A DNA stretch of 64,000 nt from Tigriopus japonicus (Eukaryota > Arthropoda > Copepoda > Harpacticoida > Harpacticidae), in NCBI GenBank assembly GCA_010645155.1, contig JAAGOF010000220.1, positions 1,225,477 to 1,289,476 of the forward strand, in the 5' to 3' direction. Both the position numbers and the translations under genes were made by a program. The notes beneath the pieces were generated by a model. The model was given only the letters and a program-made list of their open reading frames with translations. It made no database searches and was not told where the DNA came from. Within the stretch, counting starts at the first letter, position 1. Every line of letters begins with the position of its first letter. This document shows positions 1 through 10,907 of this stretch, piece by piece.

Positions 1-917
1 ACTATTAGTGTGTTTCAAATGATTGAAAGCTGAATTGCCTGTAAAATTAGGTTTAAAGCTTTAAAAGATAGTAAGAGAATGAAAATCTATCCCCTTGGAC
101 ATATTGATGCAAGAGGTGATGGCAACAAAATGATTGGAAATGAAATTGCAGGGCTGCTGAATTCTCTGCCCTCTTGTGCTTCCCTGTCATGGTTATTGCT
201 GAGAAAGAGCAGAGGGAATTTTCTTCCTCTCTTGACTTCACCCCTGACTGCTATTTAAACTTGCCCACCTACCCATTGATATGCAAGATCACAGGTGTAA
301 GTGGTGGTGGCCAGCAGGGGAGTCCAGTCAAATGCTTGCTAGCTTCAGATGGCTTGCCCAGCTTGCCCATTGGCACTTGTTAAGAAGGGAACTGCAAGGA
401 TTGCTGGGCCGGGCCAGCTCTCTCTCTCTCTCTTTCTTGCTCTCTCGCTCTCCACACTGAGCCCAGTGAGCAAACAAGGACTTGAAGGACTTGACTCAAC
501 ATTTCAGGGTTGATGGGGAAAGAAAGGAAAACTCAACATGCTCCTCTCTATCACTATTCTTTCTGACACGTTTTTTATGGCAGGAGCCCTGATTGTGAAC
601 GTTTTCTCTGAAAAAGCATTGATCACAATAAGGGGTGAGATATTCATTTTTCTCTTGGTCTTTTAGGTTTTAAACCTAATTTTACAGGCAATTCAGCTTT
701 CAATCATTTGAAACACACTAATAGTTCATTTTGGACCCCTTCATTAAGGTTCTAGGCCCTTTAGTTTCTCAAAAGGTGCTATTTTGGTCTGATTATTTGG
801 AAAACTTGTTCAGCTTAGAGGGTACTTGTGCATCCTTTTGGGAACGGCGAGCAGTTGTGAGCAGAATGAACTAGATGGCGTTGGATATGATTGTACTCTT
901 TCTAATATAGAGCTCTA
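1..917. mobile_element. hAT-like non-autonomous element with long inverted repeats (cut by window start)
   Basis: Bases 1-57 are the perfect reverse complement of the stretch ending near 724, and everything matches the complete copy at 27020-28136, whose inverted repeats are about 260 bp. Only the inner part of the left repeat lies in the window. The right repeat runs to 917 and ends in ...GAGCTCTA, i.e. an inward-reading TAGAGCTC terminus that fits the hAT YARNG rule. The interior holds a CT microsatellite (about 417-450) and no convincing protein. The target duplication cannot be checked here; the next 8 bases are CCTAAGCT. Confidence 0.8.
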
Positions 918-1527
918 CCTAAGCTGACATTTATTTGTACGATGGGTATACCGAAAAGAATGCAAACGACTTTGTAATTTTTGAAAGTAGGAAAGATGTG
1001 GGCGCAAAAAGTCAATAAAGTTAAAATTTGAAGAAATGTTCGTCATAGGTTGACAATGGGGGGATCCCCCTGTGGGGGACCCTTTTGAATCAAAAAGACA
1101 ATTGACCATTTTGACCATTCCATCATAGGTTGCCCTTTCCTATGGTATAGTCTAAAAGATCCTGGAGTCTTATTTGTCCCACACAAGATCGCTGGAAGAA
1201 GGGTGTCACTTTTTTGCTCTAAAAAAACGAAGACCAAGGTCTTCATGATACACAAGCTGTGCCAAATATTAGACTGATAATCATGTAATTTATATATGGC
1301 ATTTTTCAACCTTTGGTTCCCCATTGAGGAAAAACAACTGGAAAAAAATAACATCCAGGACCTGGAGGGCCTCCAGAAAACTCCCCTAGAGGTCAACAAA
1401 AACTACCCTAAAAATTCCTTTGTCACCTGCTTCAAGGAGCAAGTGCACATTTGGAAATTAGTTAAATCTCGAGATTTTAATCATGTTCAGAAATAGCTGT
1501 TAATGATCAGTTAGATTTGCATTCTTT
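918..1527. other. intergenic, nothing recognised
   Basis: AT-rich sequence between the hAT-like element and the homologous upstream region of lectin gene 1. Short open frames are present on both strands but none shows a recognisable domain or a second copy in the window. A small G/C-run palindrome-like patch (GGGGGGATCCCCC) lies near 1060. Confidence 0.4.
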
Positions 1528-1732
1528 TTGGTACATCCCTCGTTTGTTCCATTGAAATTTAAGAAGTTATTTTCAAAGACTATAAAATTTGAGCATACCA
1601 AAATTAATGGCAAAAGCCTTATGTCTGAACCGGACGGAAACAGTTTTCATGATATGTGTTTATCGATTAGCCACTTGCACCATTCAGCGTTCATTTGTGA
1701 GGCACAGCTTCAATAACTTTTGTCAAGCCTTA

Positions 1733-1745
1733 GTGCAATCTTGCA
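1733..1745 (+). promoter_or_regulatory. palindromic GTGCAA-TC-TTGCA(C) element upstream of lectin gene 1
   Basis: The sequence GTGCAATCTTGCAC is a perfect 6-2-6 inverted repeat ending 68-69 bp before the ATG at 1814. Related elements sit at nearly the same distance before the other three paralogues. Whether it is a factor-binding site, part of the core promoter or a 5'UTR structure cannot be told from sequence alone. Confidence 0.5.
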
Positions 1746-1813
1746 CTTTTCCGTAAAACCTTACGTTCACGGATTCTGGCCTGGATCAAACTTTTTAGTC
1801 AACTTTTGGTGTC

Positions 1814-3055
1814 ATGAAAGGCATTTATCTACTGACGTTTGTATTCGTTTTTCACCACACGTGCCCTTTTGCGCTTTCCCATAAAAGCAAAAACGGAATA
1901 TTCAAAATGGCGGAAACAATGTGTGCCATCATGTGTCACATTGATGGGAATTGCGGTCAATACTTTTACAAGGACAGCAAACATCTATTAAATGGATTAA
2001 ACAAAAGTGAACCATTTGAAGATGTTAACTGTATTTTCGTCAACAAAGGGGAACTAGCGTCAACAATTAAACATATTCCTGACATGTTCTTAAAAACCAT
2101 CATTACAACTAACAATGTTATCCACACTTCAGAACAAAAGGACCATTTCAGCATTCAAAACAAAGCTTTGGAAGCTGGTTTCAATCTATCAATTACCGTT
2201 GGTTCTAAATCGATCTTCTTAAAAGAAGTTTACTCCAATGACACCTACGACGATGCCATGCTCAAATGTTTATCTTGGGGTGGTATTTTACCTATGGAAG
2301 AAACAAATGAGTTTGTGGATCAAATGTCGATTTTGTCTAACGATCAGACATCGCCTCGGTTTATTTCGTTAGCACAAGAATATTTGAATAACGGACCCAA
2401 GTCCTTAGTTTGGACCCTCGGCAAAATTGTATGGACTGAAGGAGAAGATGTCTCAAAATGCCCCAAATGTCAAAACTGGATCTTCTCAAATGAAGCCCGC
2501 CAAGTCGCCACGATAAATCCAATCAATAAAATGTATGAAAGCATCTCACTTGATGATCGAATTTCCAAGTACTTTTGTCAATACCTTGGTGTCAACTTGG
2601 CTACTGGCAAGAGGGTTTTAGTCAGTTCAACCTATTGGTACCGATATCGTTCAAGTTTGGCTGTGGATGGAAACCCGTTTCAAGATCGATATTTCTGGCA
2701 TTCTGGTAGCAGGATGTCAAAAGGGGAATGGATTTCGGTTGATCTTGGCGAAGAGTTTTGGATCTACAGTGCTTTGTTCCTGGGTAGAATGTACTTATAT
2801 TTGTATCGCAATCAAATGGTCCAAGTTTGGATTGGTGGCCCTGAACCACGGGAAGGTATTGAATTGGACACGAGTGAAAGAACACTCTGCGGTGTTTATC
2901 CCTTTCAGCAACACCCCTCCCAATTAAATGGTGTGACCTGCCCAAAACTGATTTTGGGGCAGCATGTAACTTTTCATAACACTCCAGAACGACCGTATTT
3001 TGAGATTAATGAATTGGCTATTTTTGGGATTTCAGTTAAAAATATCTTGTTTTGA
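1814..3055 (+). CDS. secreted PAN / C-type lectin-like / F5/8-type C domain protein (paralogue 1)
   Basis: A 413-residue single-exon protein. Residues 1-22 form a signal peptide (MKGIYLLTFVFVF...). A PAN/apple-like region follows, with Cys 37, 41, 47 and 73. Residues about 135-258 look like a C-type-lectin-like domain: KCLSWGGILP with Cys152, VWT..KIVW, CPKC (216/219) and KYFCQ (255). From about 260 to the end is an F5/8-type C / fucolectin-like fold: NLATGKRVLVSST, AVDGNPF, GEWISVDLGEEFWI, QVWIGG, Cys359/Cys376 and EINELAIFG. Such modules usually bind glycans or cell surfaces, so a secreted recognition lectin is inferred; the ligand is unknown. The start is the ATG giving the signal peptide, and both paralogue 2 and paralogue 4 begin at the same point. 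About 200 bp of upstream DNA is shared with the gene at 32567-33808, so this is a segmental duplicate. A possible AATAAA lies near 3332. Confidence 0.85.
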   Translation: MKGIYLLTFVFVFHHTCPFALSHKSKNGIFKMAETMCAIMCHIDGNCGQYFYKDSKHLLNGLNKSEPFEDVNCIFVNKGELASTIKHIPDMFLKTIITTNNVIHTSEQKDHFSIQNKALEAGFNLSITVGSKSIFLKEVYSNDTYDDAMLKCLSWGGILPMEETNEFVDQMSILSNDQTSPRFISLAQEYLNNGPKSLVWTLGKIVWTEGEDVSKCPKCQNWIFSNEARQVATINPINKMYESISLDDRISKYFCQYLGVNLATGKRVLVSSTYWYRYRSSLAVDGNPFQDRYFWHSGSRMSKGEWISVDLGEEFWIYSALFLGRMYLYLYRNQMVQVWIGGPEPREGIELDTSERTLCGVYPFQQHPSQLNGVTCPKLILGQHVTFHNTPERPYFEINELAIFGISVKNILF

Positions 3056-3696
3056 TTATGCAATAACAGAGGCCACCACTTAGTTGCAATTTATATTTTA
3101 CAACGTAGTTACAAGAACCTTCAATTTTTGACCAAAATTACAAAAATGGAGGAAATTAAAACAAATGTAAAAAATGCTTGTTCTGCAAAAAAATTCTGAA
3201 AATGTTTACTTTATCTGTCATAGTCCATATAGTCCATGCTTCACATGTTTTACAACATGTTACCTGTCACATTTTACAGTTTTCTTCTTACAATAGGAAG
3301 ACAAAGAAAGCTGTTACGCTTTTGGCACATTTAATAAATCAATCTGAGTATAATCTCTTCCCACATGCATTTTTTGTGTAAGCTTATATGGTAGTTGGTT
3401 CATGCTCCATACCACCAATATGAGAGACATGTACTTACTACATTAAAACGCGTTAGTAAGTGTGACTAGTAGAGTAGTCTAATAGAAGAAGTAGAGGTAG
3501 AGAGTAAAAGTGTGAAGAGCAATTTGTTCAAGGTGCAGATCCAAAACGCAAAATGTTACTAGCATGGCATCAAATGTTATTGGTATAATAATCAATGTTT
3601 TGTTAATGAAAACATGTATTCACCCCCAATAGGTCATTTTTCATGCTGCCACTTTTTACTTCAGCACTCTTCACTCCCTTTGCTCATAATCATCAC
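3056..3696. other. 3' flank of lectin gene 1, no gene seen
   Basis: The first ~30 bases after the stop resemble the 3' flank of paralogue 2 (both contain a ..ATAATAACAGAG-like stretch), supporting duplication of the whole transcription unit. The rest is AT-rich, with a plausible polyadenylation hexamer near 3332 and no recognisable protein. Confidence 0.4.
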
Positions 3697-4310
3697 TAGG
3701 GACAAGAACTTAAGACGAATAGACTTATTCGTCTTTTTGGCCTTTATTCGTCGCGAATTTTTTTTCGTCTAATTTAGATTTTATTCGTCTTTTTTCGTCT
3801 AATTGGCCAAAAATTTGGATTTTCTTAGATTTCAAGCGCTTGCAGCGTTTTTTCAATTTTCCAAGCAAATAAAAACTTCAAAGAAAGTTCAACCCCACCA
3901 ATCATAGGCCAATGTAATAATTTGATTGTCAGTTGCAGTTTTGCACAAACAAAATACAATCCACACTTTTAAATTAACTTGTACTCGTACAGTTGCTCAC
4001 CAGACATAGCAAGAAAAGATTACTATTGGATTGAAAAAGCCATCAGAACAATTATTGGATTTGCAAATCTAATTTTAAGTATAGCTGTACTAAAAACGTT
4101 CCTTTAAAAAGGCTTTTTTAACTCTTGGTTTATACTTGACATATGTACCACTGGCTAATTCTTGCTCGTTAGGTACTTCCTTTTTTTTAAATTTTATAGA
4201 TTTCGCCGTTTTTGACAACCAGATCAGTTCAGAAAAATTGGTCCTTATCAATAGGAATATACATAATGTCTATTTTGTGGGTGCAGCTTTAATCGTCTTT
4301 TTTCGTCTGG
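3697..4310. repeat. TTCGTC word-repeat patch with a hAT-like left end
   Basis: The patch starts TAGGGACAAGAACTTAAGAC, fitting the hAT YARNG terminus, and then repeats TTCGTC/GACGAA many times (about 3715-3800 and again 4290-4310). It resembles the verified word-repeat hAT elements elsewhere in this window, but I cannot find a matching right terminus or an 8-bp duplication, so it may be truncated. Confidence 0.4.
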
Positions 4311-4984
4311 ACGGGCATTTAATTTTTAATCTTTCTTATAAGAGTGGTTCATTCCCCTTTTTGGGAAATTAATTCGATTTTTTCCATTTTGCAAGTATTT
4401 TTTTTCTTTTTTTCCGTCTGTTGGGAACTTTCCTTATTTTTCCTTAAAAACTCTTCAGTTTCTTTGACATTTGAGTTTGTCACTGCAATAAATTGATTTT
4501 CCATTCCAATACACTTTGTTTACCATTCAAGCTCTCATGTTTTTCATCCCAACACACTTTCTTTACAATGCCAGCACATTTTTTTCCAATATAGAGCATT
4601 TTGCTTGCCCCTTTTTCAGCTTGAAAAGCATCTTCTTTTTGCTAAAATCTTCAAGCTTACCAATATTAGTTTCAATGGCCCAGCACTCTCTTATATTAAT
4701 TATAAAATTTTAATATCAGAATGTATAGATGATGATTATGATGTGCGTTTCTTTTGGTTGTTTATCTGAAATTGCAAGAAAGTTGACATAAAAAAGAGAA
4801 AAACGAATGAAATGGGCCAAAAACTGGTCGCATTATTTTTTGTAACTAATGCTGTAACTTTGAGCTCTGTTATGCTGAATTCTGCTAGAACAGTGTGACA
4901 CTACTGTGTTTCTACTAATCCTACAAACCAAAGAAAATACGCCAAATTTCACGATTTTCAGTTAAATAAATTTATGGAATGTAA
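4311..4984. other. AT-rich spacer, nothing recognised
   Basis: T-rich, low-complexity DNA with no domain-bearing frame and no second copy noticed in the window. Confidence 0.35.
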
Positions 4985-5106
4985 GGAAGCCAGAATGGCC
5001 ACGCGTACTAGCGCGTTCTTAAAAGTGCCGAGTGTAAGTGCTTCCCCAGACGACGTAGGTTCGAATCCTGTTGGGGGTCGGATTGAAGCTGTCGGGAGAA
5101 ATCCTT
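4985..5106 (+). repeat. tRNA-derived SINE unit (class-II tRNA head)
   Basis: GGAAGCCAGAATGGCCACGC... carries an A-box-like TGGCCACGCGTACTAGC and a B-box GGTTCGAATCC about 50 bp later, with a long variable-arm-like segment between. That layout is typical of Leu/Ser (class II) tRNAs; TTCTTAAAAG would place a TAA anticodon. The same ~122-125 bp unit occurs twice in tandem at 29598-29843. A functional tRNA is unlikely because the acceptor ends do not pair and the same 3' extension (GTCGGGAGAAATCC) follows every copy. Confidence 0.65.
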
Positions 5107-5110
5107 TTTA

Positions 5111-5184
5111 GGGGAGGAGACGTGGTGTCGTGGTTAGCGCAGTTTCCTGTAGTGAGAGAGGTCCCAAGTTCGATTCTCCTCCCC
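5111..5184 (+). repeat. second tRNA-like sequence, probably part of a composite SINE
   Basis: GGGGAGG at 5111 can pair with CCTCCCC at the end, giving a 7-bp acceptor-like stem. TGTCGTGGTTAGCGC resembles an A box and AAGTTCGATTC a degenerate B box. The T arm pairs poorly, so this is more likely a tRNA-derived repeat than a working tRNA gene. It lies four bases after the SINE unit. Confidence 0.4.
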
Positions 5185-5372
5185 GACCTCTCTCAGGGAA
5201 ACTTTTAGACGCTAATCCACACCCACAGACGGAGAACCAATCTGATACCGGACACGAGATTGCCTATCGGAAATGATTTGGAAGATGTGATGGCTGGCTT
5301 CGCTGGCCGGGCGAGGCTCAAACCTCCGACCCTAGCACCCACAATCAAAAATGAAAAAAAAAAATACAAAAT

Positions 5373-5563
5373 ACCGCCAGAAACTTGTCAAAATCTTCTT
5401 CCCCGCCAAACAGCAATTTCCCAACGCCAGACTGTAACATAAACCGCCAGAATACCGCCAGATTTTTCCGTCCCGCCAAATAAAAAATCTCGCCGCCAGA
5501 CGAGGCCTCGAACCGCCAGATTCACCAAAATCTGGCGGGCCAAACCGCCATCTGGCAGCCCTG
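5373..5563. repeat. CCGCCA word-repeat patch with a hAT-like right end
   Basis: CCGCCA(GA) or its complement TGGCGG recurs roughly ten times. The right edge reads ...GGCAGCCCTG, i.e. CAGGGCTGCCAGATGGCGG read inwards from the edge, a hAT-like YARNG terminus followed at once by the internal word. No left terminus or target duplication was found. Probably a truncated relative of the word-repeat elements. Confidence 0.4.
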
Positions 5564-5689
5564 ATACCGTGATGGTATTACCATCTCCGTCTTTCTAATG
5601 GGAGCGATTACCGTATCTTATTCAGGGTGGCCAAGTTTTTTTAAACAACGATACTAGCTGAAGTCAAATCAATGCTAGAAAAATGCTAA

Positions 5690-6625
5690 TTGGAAAATAA
5701 TAGTAAGTGTATTGCGACTCACGGTCATGTCATGGTTTAAAAAAATATTAGATGAATATATATGTGTTATCATATAAAATTTATATGATAACACATATAT
5801 TTTTGATAAAAACATGCCACATTTAAAAACGTAGTAATAGACGATAAAATTGTAATATCACAGATGAGCTGACTTGAATGGTTTCAGTGCACATGAAAGA
5901 AATGAAGGGGAGATGAGCAGACAGTACATTTACAATTGGGTAGAGGTAGATGATGGAAGTCTTGGATATGAATCTACAGGGAATTTTCAGGTTTTGCTCT
6001 TAAACAACACTGAAAGAGGAACTTGTTGTCTTATTGTATTGTTAAGTAGCAATAGTTTGTCATTGCTCAACTATTCTTTTTGAGCCACAAGCACAATTGC
6101 TTTCTTGAAATTCAGAGACCACTGGGCATTGACAAACAATTTCTTCACAAAATGATGGTATTGTACCATTGCTTAAACGATTCTTGGTATTAATTATTGA
6201 AACCTCAGTTCAGGAGCTCTTTTCCAATACAAATAAAACGACTGTTTCAAAACCTCTCTTTGATATGCCTTAAACACCTTAGTTTGCTCTGGCACAATGC
6301 AAATACTCATGGTGAAACATCCAGATCAATGTTCAAAGCCAGAGCTTGAGGGATTTTGGACACTATTGACAAGCAAGCTTAGCTAAAAAAAAAGGTTCTT
6401 TAGAGCCATAGATATAATCAAAGAGATAATCATGGCAACTTACAGCACAACTTTTCCTACCCTTGGCACTTGGGTTTTAGATGAGGCAGCATACAATTTG
6501 AAGATTAATCTCCTCTTGGCTGTCGGAACTTTCTTTGCCATTGTTTACAGTTAGGCCTAAGCTGGCTGGTAAGGTTGGGTGTATGTAAAGGTGATCTTTC
6601 CTTGTTGGAGGATGCTTGGGTGAGG
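5690..6625 (-). mobile_element. LINE-derived 3' region, family B (5'-truncated, no RT)
   Basis: Read on the minus strand it is homologous to about 59190-60175: the end of an ORF1-like frame, then ~570 bp of non-coding sequence, then a 3' end resembling GAGTCGCAATAAAC. Other copies of this 3' end are at 23430-23990 and 41740-42020. Beyond about 6625 the similarity to the 59-kb copy stops, so this copy is truncated. No reverse transcriptase is present. Confidence 0.6.
5758..5800. repeat. perfect 21-bp hairpin inside the LINE 3' region
   Basis: ATATATGTGTTATCATATAAA, one spacer base, then its exact reverse complement. The 60-kb copy of the same repeat family does not show it, so it is a local insertion or inverted duplication. 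Confidence 0.6.
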
Positions 6626-6904
6626 GCGTTCCACACAAACAGTACGTGATAAAATAAGTGCTACTAGATTTAGATTTAAGTAGTGCTCGTTTCTCGTTGG
6701 AATGAGAACTTTATCTCGCAAGAAATTTTGCCGGAACAGGGTGTGTAATCAAATTCCAAAGAACTTCTTTGAAGCCATCGTTACCTTTAAACGATGAGTT
6801 GGGTTTTCTTTTTCATTATTTCAGTCATGACAATGGTACTTTGCATTTGGAACTTATTTCAACACTGGTTATGAGTTGTCAGGAAAGCAAAACTTGTTTG
6901 TATC
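6626..6904. other. spacer, nothing recognised
   Basis: AT-rich DNA between the LINE remnant and the next repeat patch, without a supported gene. Confidence 0.3.
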
Positions 6905-7702
6905 CAGTGGGGCCAACTAGCATTTTTCACGGGCACAAGCATCGCAGAATTCGCATCACTCGAATTTTTATTATTTTTCTAGCATTTTTTGAAAGGCTCT
7001 AGCTCTAGAATCAAAAAATTTTGCACAGCATTTTGGCATTATACTAGCACTTTTTAGAAAAAACATCCAATTTGGGACTTCAAAGACAGCTGATTTTGAC
7101 AGCTGAATTTGCCTACGTTTCCTCACTTATAAAATAAATTGGAAGAGTTTTCATCCTTTTTTTACATTTTCAAACTGGCTCTACAGTACAGGAAACCAAA
7201 TTTCTGTTTATTGGCTTTGTCTACCAACAACTTGAGAATAGGCATAAAGTATTACTTGTCTCAAAAAATAATTGGATTTGTGATGGAATACAACACCAAC
7301 TACAGAAAAATAACTTTGTTAAACTTAGCATGGATATATCAGTTTTCAGTAAAACAAAGGATTAAAAAGGGCTTCTAACCAAAACAATTTTTGTTAAAAG
7401 AGGGCTTTTTGACATCAAAAGTAGCTGACCACAAAATCCTTCATGTAGTCGGTAAATGGGGTTTTCAGGGCGTACTTTATCACATCGAACTAGCATAAAA
7501 CAAGCTCTTGCTACTTCTTCATACAAAGATTCAATATATAGATTCAAATATTCACTAATGGGCATAATAGCCGCTGCACTTCCTTTTTCGTATTTGAAAA
7601 AGAAGCATTTTTCTAGCATTTTCCATTTCCCAACAATGATTTTTCTGGCATTGATTTGACTTTAACTAGCACCGTCGCTCCAAAAAAAACTTGGCCACTC
7701 TG
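6905..7702. repeat. CTAGCA(TTTTT) word-repeat patch, possible degenerate hAT element
   Basis: ACTAGCATTTTT, TCTAGCATTTTTT, ACTAGCACTTTTT and related words recur through the interval. The left edge CAGTGGGGCCAACTAGC and the right edge read inwards (CAGAGTGGCCAAG) share a CAG.G.GGCCAA core. The bases flanking the two ends do not match as a target duplication, so element status is unproven. Confidence 0.3.
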
Positions 7703-8368
7703 CTTCAAGCTGACCAAACCGTTCCGCTACCTCCCGATAAATTGGCAGAGTTCGGTTGTTTATGCCAGACACTTCCAAGAAGTGGGGCAAGGGTCCCTCT
7801 TGTGGTCTCTTGGGGTTCAAATCATGCAACGTAATCGGTTGATCTCTTCTCTTACACTAGGAGTCGAGGAAAAAACAGATCAATTCTTGAATTGAGTTCA
7901 TGATTGATTGGCTTCTTATTGTCGGGTGAGGATTTAGGGCCAGAGTGTGGAAATTTCGGGCATTTGTAAAAAAAAAACATTTTAGCATGATCTTGGTTGG
8001 CTGAGTTGTTGAACGGAATAAGTCACACTGCTGGACCCCTCTGATCAGTTTTGCCACCAATGCCAAATTGAACTTGTTCCTAACATCGTGGTTGTTTTTT
8101 GTTGCTTGATGTTGTAATATCTTGATATAATTATAAGTATACTACTTAAATGCTTCAACGATCCAATGCGAGGAAAAAATACGAACTATCATTTAAGTCA
8201 TGATGATGTATGGCCAAATATGGTAGCAAGGAAATTCTTTGTCAAGCCTGAAAACACATCAACTTCATCAGGACCACCTTGTGGAATTTGCAGAAAAGGT
8301 CATATGCATATGAATCAATTCCAACCAATAAGTTCGCCTAGATACACTAAGATAGATATTGGCATTTG
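7703..8368. other. spacer, nothing recognised
   Basis: No domain-bearing frame; short open frames only. A small open frame at 8166-8405 runs partly into the dispersed repeat at 8369 and is not supported as a gene. Confidence 0.3.
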
Positions 8369-8502
8369 TAGGCTAACACACGGTGCCGATGATTCACGCT
8401 GGTGATTGGTCAAGAGCATTCAGTTGAACATTCAGCTAATTCTAACGAAGTTCAACAACAAACAAGCGTACTTCTTCTTTGTTGATTTTGTAGTGATCTG
8501 AC
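8369..8502 (+). repeat. dispersed repeat, inverted second copy at 54389-54520
   Basis: About 130 bp beginning TAGGCTAACACACGGTG and ending near TGTAGTGATCTGA is matched in reverse orientation at 54389-54520. Both copies contain two ATTCAG(T/C)T...-type internal words and are non-coding. Family unknown. Confidence 0.55.
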
Positions 8503-9292
8503 CTGGTGCTGGGGTTGCCAATTTTCTTAAGTGAAATCATATTCCCCACTGCCTACCAGCCTTCATAAACAGGTTTTTTTCTTTAAGAAGCGACAAAAGG
8601 CAAGGCATCCCTGACTTTTGTGACTTCTGAGCAGGGTTGCAAATCAACCTCAAATTCGTGTTTGCTCATATACCAGAGCAAAGCACCCATTCTCTAAGAG
8701 GTAACCCTACCCTGCCACCTCCCGTGAAAAAACTTGCGCAAGCCGAGATTTCACATCACTGAGATTTTGTTGTCAATCACCTGATCATGTGAATTAATCG
8801 GCCCCTGTTTAAACTCCACACTAGTTGAAATTCACTTTTTGCATATCGGGTTAATACCTTAGACACATTTCCAGCAGACTTGAGGATTTTCAATAACCTA
8901 ACTGCCCTATCAGATGAGCGAAATCGTTTAGATGTGTTTCTTAGAAGAAAAGGTTCCTTTAATCATGAACTTCGGCTTCCCGCATGATGAATGACGTCAC
9001 AGACAGTCCGTGCCGGGTCGGGCAATCATAGATTTGAATGCCAATCTCTGCCTTCTAGTATTTCTAAGTTCGCCCATTTTTTAAACTGTCCTATTTTGTA
9101 CAATATGACATGAACTTGGGTTCATTAAGGCTGAAGCAATAAGGCATGGTATGGCAACACACTATTTTTGTGAACTATTTTATAAATTATTTCCATAAAA
9201 TGCCAACTTTTATTTTGTGGCGGAGTCGCGAGTTTTTTTCCAAAACAAGTGACCCAGCGTTCAAGGGATAAATCACCGTTCCCCGTTTAACT
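8503..9292. other. spacer upstream of the SAP-SWIM remnant
   Basis: No gene supported. A TGACGTCA palindrome (CRE-like) lies near 8992, but one 8-mer is weak evidence of regulation. Confidence 0.3.
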
Positions 9293-9966
9293 TTGTTCAG
9301 AATTCACCCTCGAGTTTGCCATGGCTGGTGGCTAGGGCTTGCCATCTCAAGGCCTAGTTGGAAGGCTCGGGATCTTCCCACATCTGGGAGCAAGTCCGAG
9401 TTAATCCGCTTGGCTCAAGTTTACTTCGATATACCCGTTCTACAGAGTGCATCTCGTGTCTCGACGTTGCCTCGAAACCCTGTGCTTGAGCACGATGACC
9501 CTACTCTTTCCTGGGTAGAAGTACTTCCCGGGGATCAAAATGCTCAAATCCCTGCCATATTCACAATAGAAAATGTGGTCTCGGACTTGTCAGGTGTGTA
9601 AGTGATAGTGATAATGTTTTAAAATCTCCACCCTTCTTATCTTATTGTTGTTGCTTACAGGCCACAGCAATGTTAACTTTAGGCGACAAACAGGACGTTG
9701 TTCATGCTGCAATGAATAAGCCTGTTGTCAAAGGTGACATTGTACATGTCCAAATCCATTTGCTTCATTGAAGTATGTAATCATCCTAACACTGGGAATA
9801 TCTTGATTCGAGCCAATTGTGATCCAAGCATGACCAAAGCTGCTGACCCAGATAGCTTGAGAAAGCAGCGTGTCACAATTTTGCCATCTGGTGATATTGG
9901 CCTTTGCGATTGTAGTTGTACAGCTGCCAGTGACTGTAAATGCTGTCATGCAGCCGCCGTTCTTTA
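9293..9966 (+). pseudogene. SAP plus SWIM zinc-finger gene remnant
   Basis: The first open stretch (to about 9601) contains DLPTSGSKSELIRLAQ, the helix-turn core of a SAP DNA-binding motif. It ends at CAG|GTGTGT (9594). A good acceptor TTGTTGCTTACAG ends at 9660, suggesting a ~67-bp intron. The second stretch (about 9725-9966) reads ...ANCDPSMTKAAD..., then LPSGDIGLCDCSCTAASD and CKCCHAAAVLYHF, which fits a SWIM zinc finger (CxC...CxH). The splice joins frames poorly and two frame changes lie between the two motifs; neither open stretch begins with ATG. The 3' part is cut off by a LINE tail inserted at about 9967. SAP-SWIM proteins are known as uncharacterised, often multicopy invertebrate genes; the function is unknown. 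Likely a decayed copy. Confidence 0.45.
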
Positions 9967-10600
9967 TCACTTTTTTTTAATACTGCTATAAGAAATATGA
10001 TTCCCTGTAAAGAGAGTTAATGATTGATATAGTTTATGTAATTACCGTTTATATGAAATTTGATCTACCAATGAGTTACTGTTGGCAGATCTTTTCAACC
10101 CTTGAATAATGAGTTGGTCAGGAAAAGTGTTTAAAAATTGTCCAATCCTGCCTTAAATGTTGTTAGAGGATTAGCTCCTACATATTCCCGACAAAGACTA
10201 ATGGGTAACAGATTGAACAATGAAGGAGCACGATAAAGAAGAGAGCAGGACTTTAATGATCGAACTAGCCTCGATTCCCTTGGATTTGGAGGTGCTCTCA
10301 GAACGCACGTAAAACCTCTACGATTGCTACAACAGATCTCAAAGCCTAGGTTAGGACAGAGCCCATGAACGCTCTTGAAAACTTACAGTATCAGACTTTT
10401 CATGCCTTCTCTGAGTACTGTACAGCCCTAACTTCTTGAGCCTCTCACAATTCGAGAGCTCTCTCATTCCTGAGATGTTCCAAGTGAAACATCTTTGGAC
10501 CTGCTCGACCTTTTGCAACCCTTCCGAACTCATTGGAGCCCAAATGGGGGAATTGAAGGAAGATTTTGCAATATTCCTTAGACGGGTCAAGGCACACTTT
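9967..10600 (-). mobile_element. CR1-like LINE, 3' end of ORF2 (family A)
   Basis: On the minus strand the frame at 10590-10351 reads ...FNSPIWAPMSSEG..KVEQVQRCFTWNISGM, ERLKKLGLYSTQRR, the familiar C-terminal region of CR1/L2/Jockey-group LINE polyproteins (known family feature: ..SPIWSP..., ..VQRRFTR.I.G.., RL..LGL.SL..RR). Further copies of its 3' end are at 36010-36204 (-) and 40990-41375 (+). The 3' terminus reads GGGAATC...GTATTAAAAAA. The copy is 5'-truncated, as is usual for LINE insertions. Confidence 0.7.
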
Positions 10601-10907
10601 TAACATGAACGGCTTGCCACTGATTCGATGGTCTGGCGTTAAGGAAGGGATAAAGTCTTTCTTAGTTTCCCCTGAGGATATAGAAATAAGAGGTTATGTG
10701 TTTTCAAAACCTATAGTTCCATAGTCTAGACAATTTCTAGTCCTACCGGAAAGACAGCTGTTCAGTGTCATCTGTGTACGTCGTATCGAAGGTCGTGCTC
10801 ACCACCTCTCCACAGATATTTCTGAGAAACACGTGGAATACTACCGATTCTGCTCGATTTCGAGTGAAGAGTGATCGCTTCAGCAGCCTAAATTTATCTA
10901 CAAGAGG

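Noticed and set aside
2622..2945. Long opposite-strand frame inside lectin gene 1 (and its counterpart at 32677-33000)
   Set aside because: Antisense shadow of the conserved F5/8-type C domain; it appears in both paralogues only because the coding strand is conserved.
5111..5184. Functional tRNA gene
   Set aside because: Acceptor-like pairing exists, but the T arm does not pair, the D arm is too long and it abuts a SINE; treated as a tRNA-like repeat.
5239..5574. CTGATACC on both sides of the CCGCCA patch as a target duplication
   Set aside because: The left copy is not followed by a terminus matching the right end, so the 8-mer match is probably coincidence.
6897..7710. hAT element around the CTAGCA word patch
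   Set aside because: Ends share only a CAG.G.GGCCAA core and the flanking 8-mers (TTTGTATC, CTTCAAGC) differ; kept only as a weak repeat.
8988..8999. CRE-like TGACGTCA as a promoter element
   Set aside because: A lone 8-mer with no supported gene nearby.
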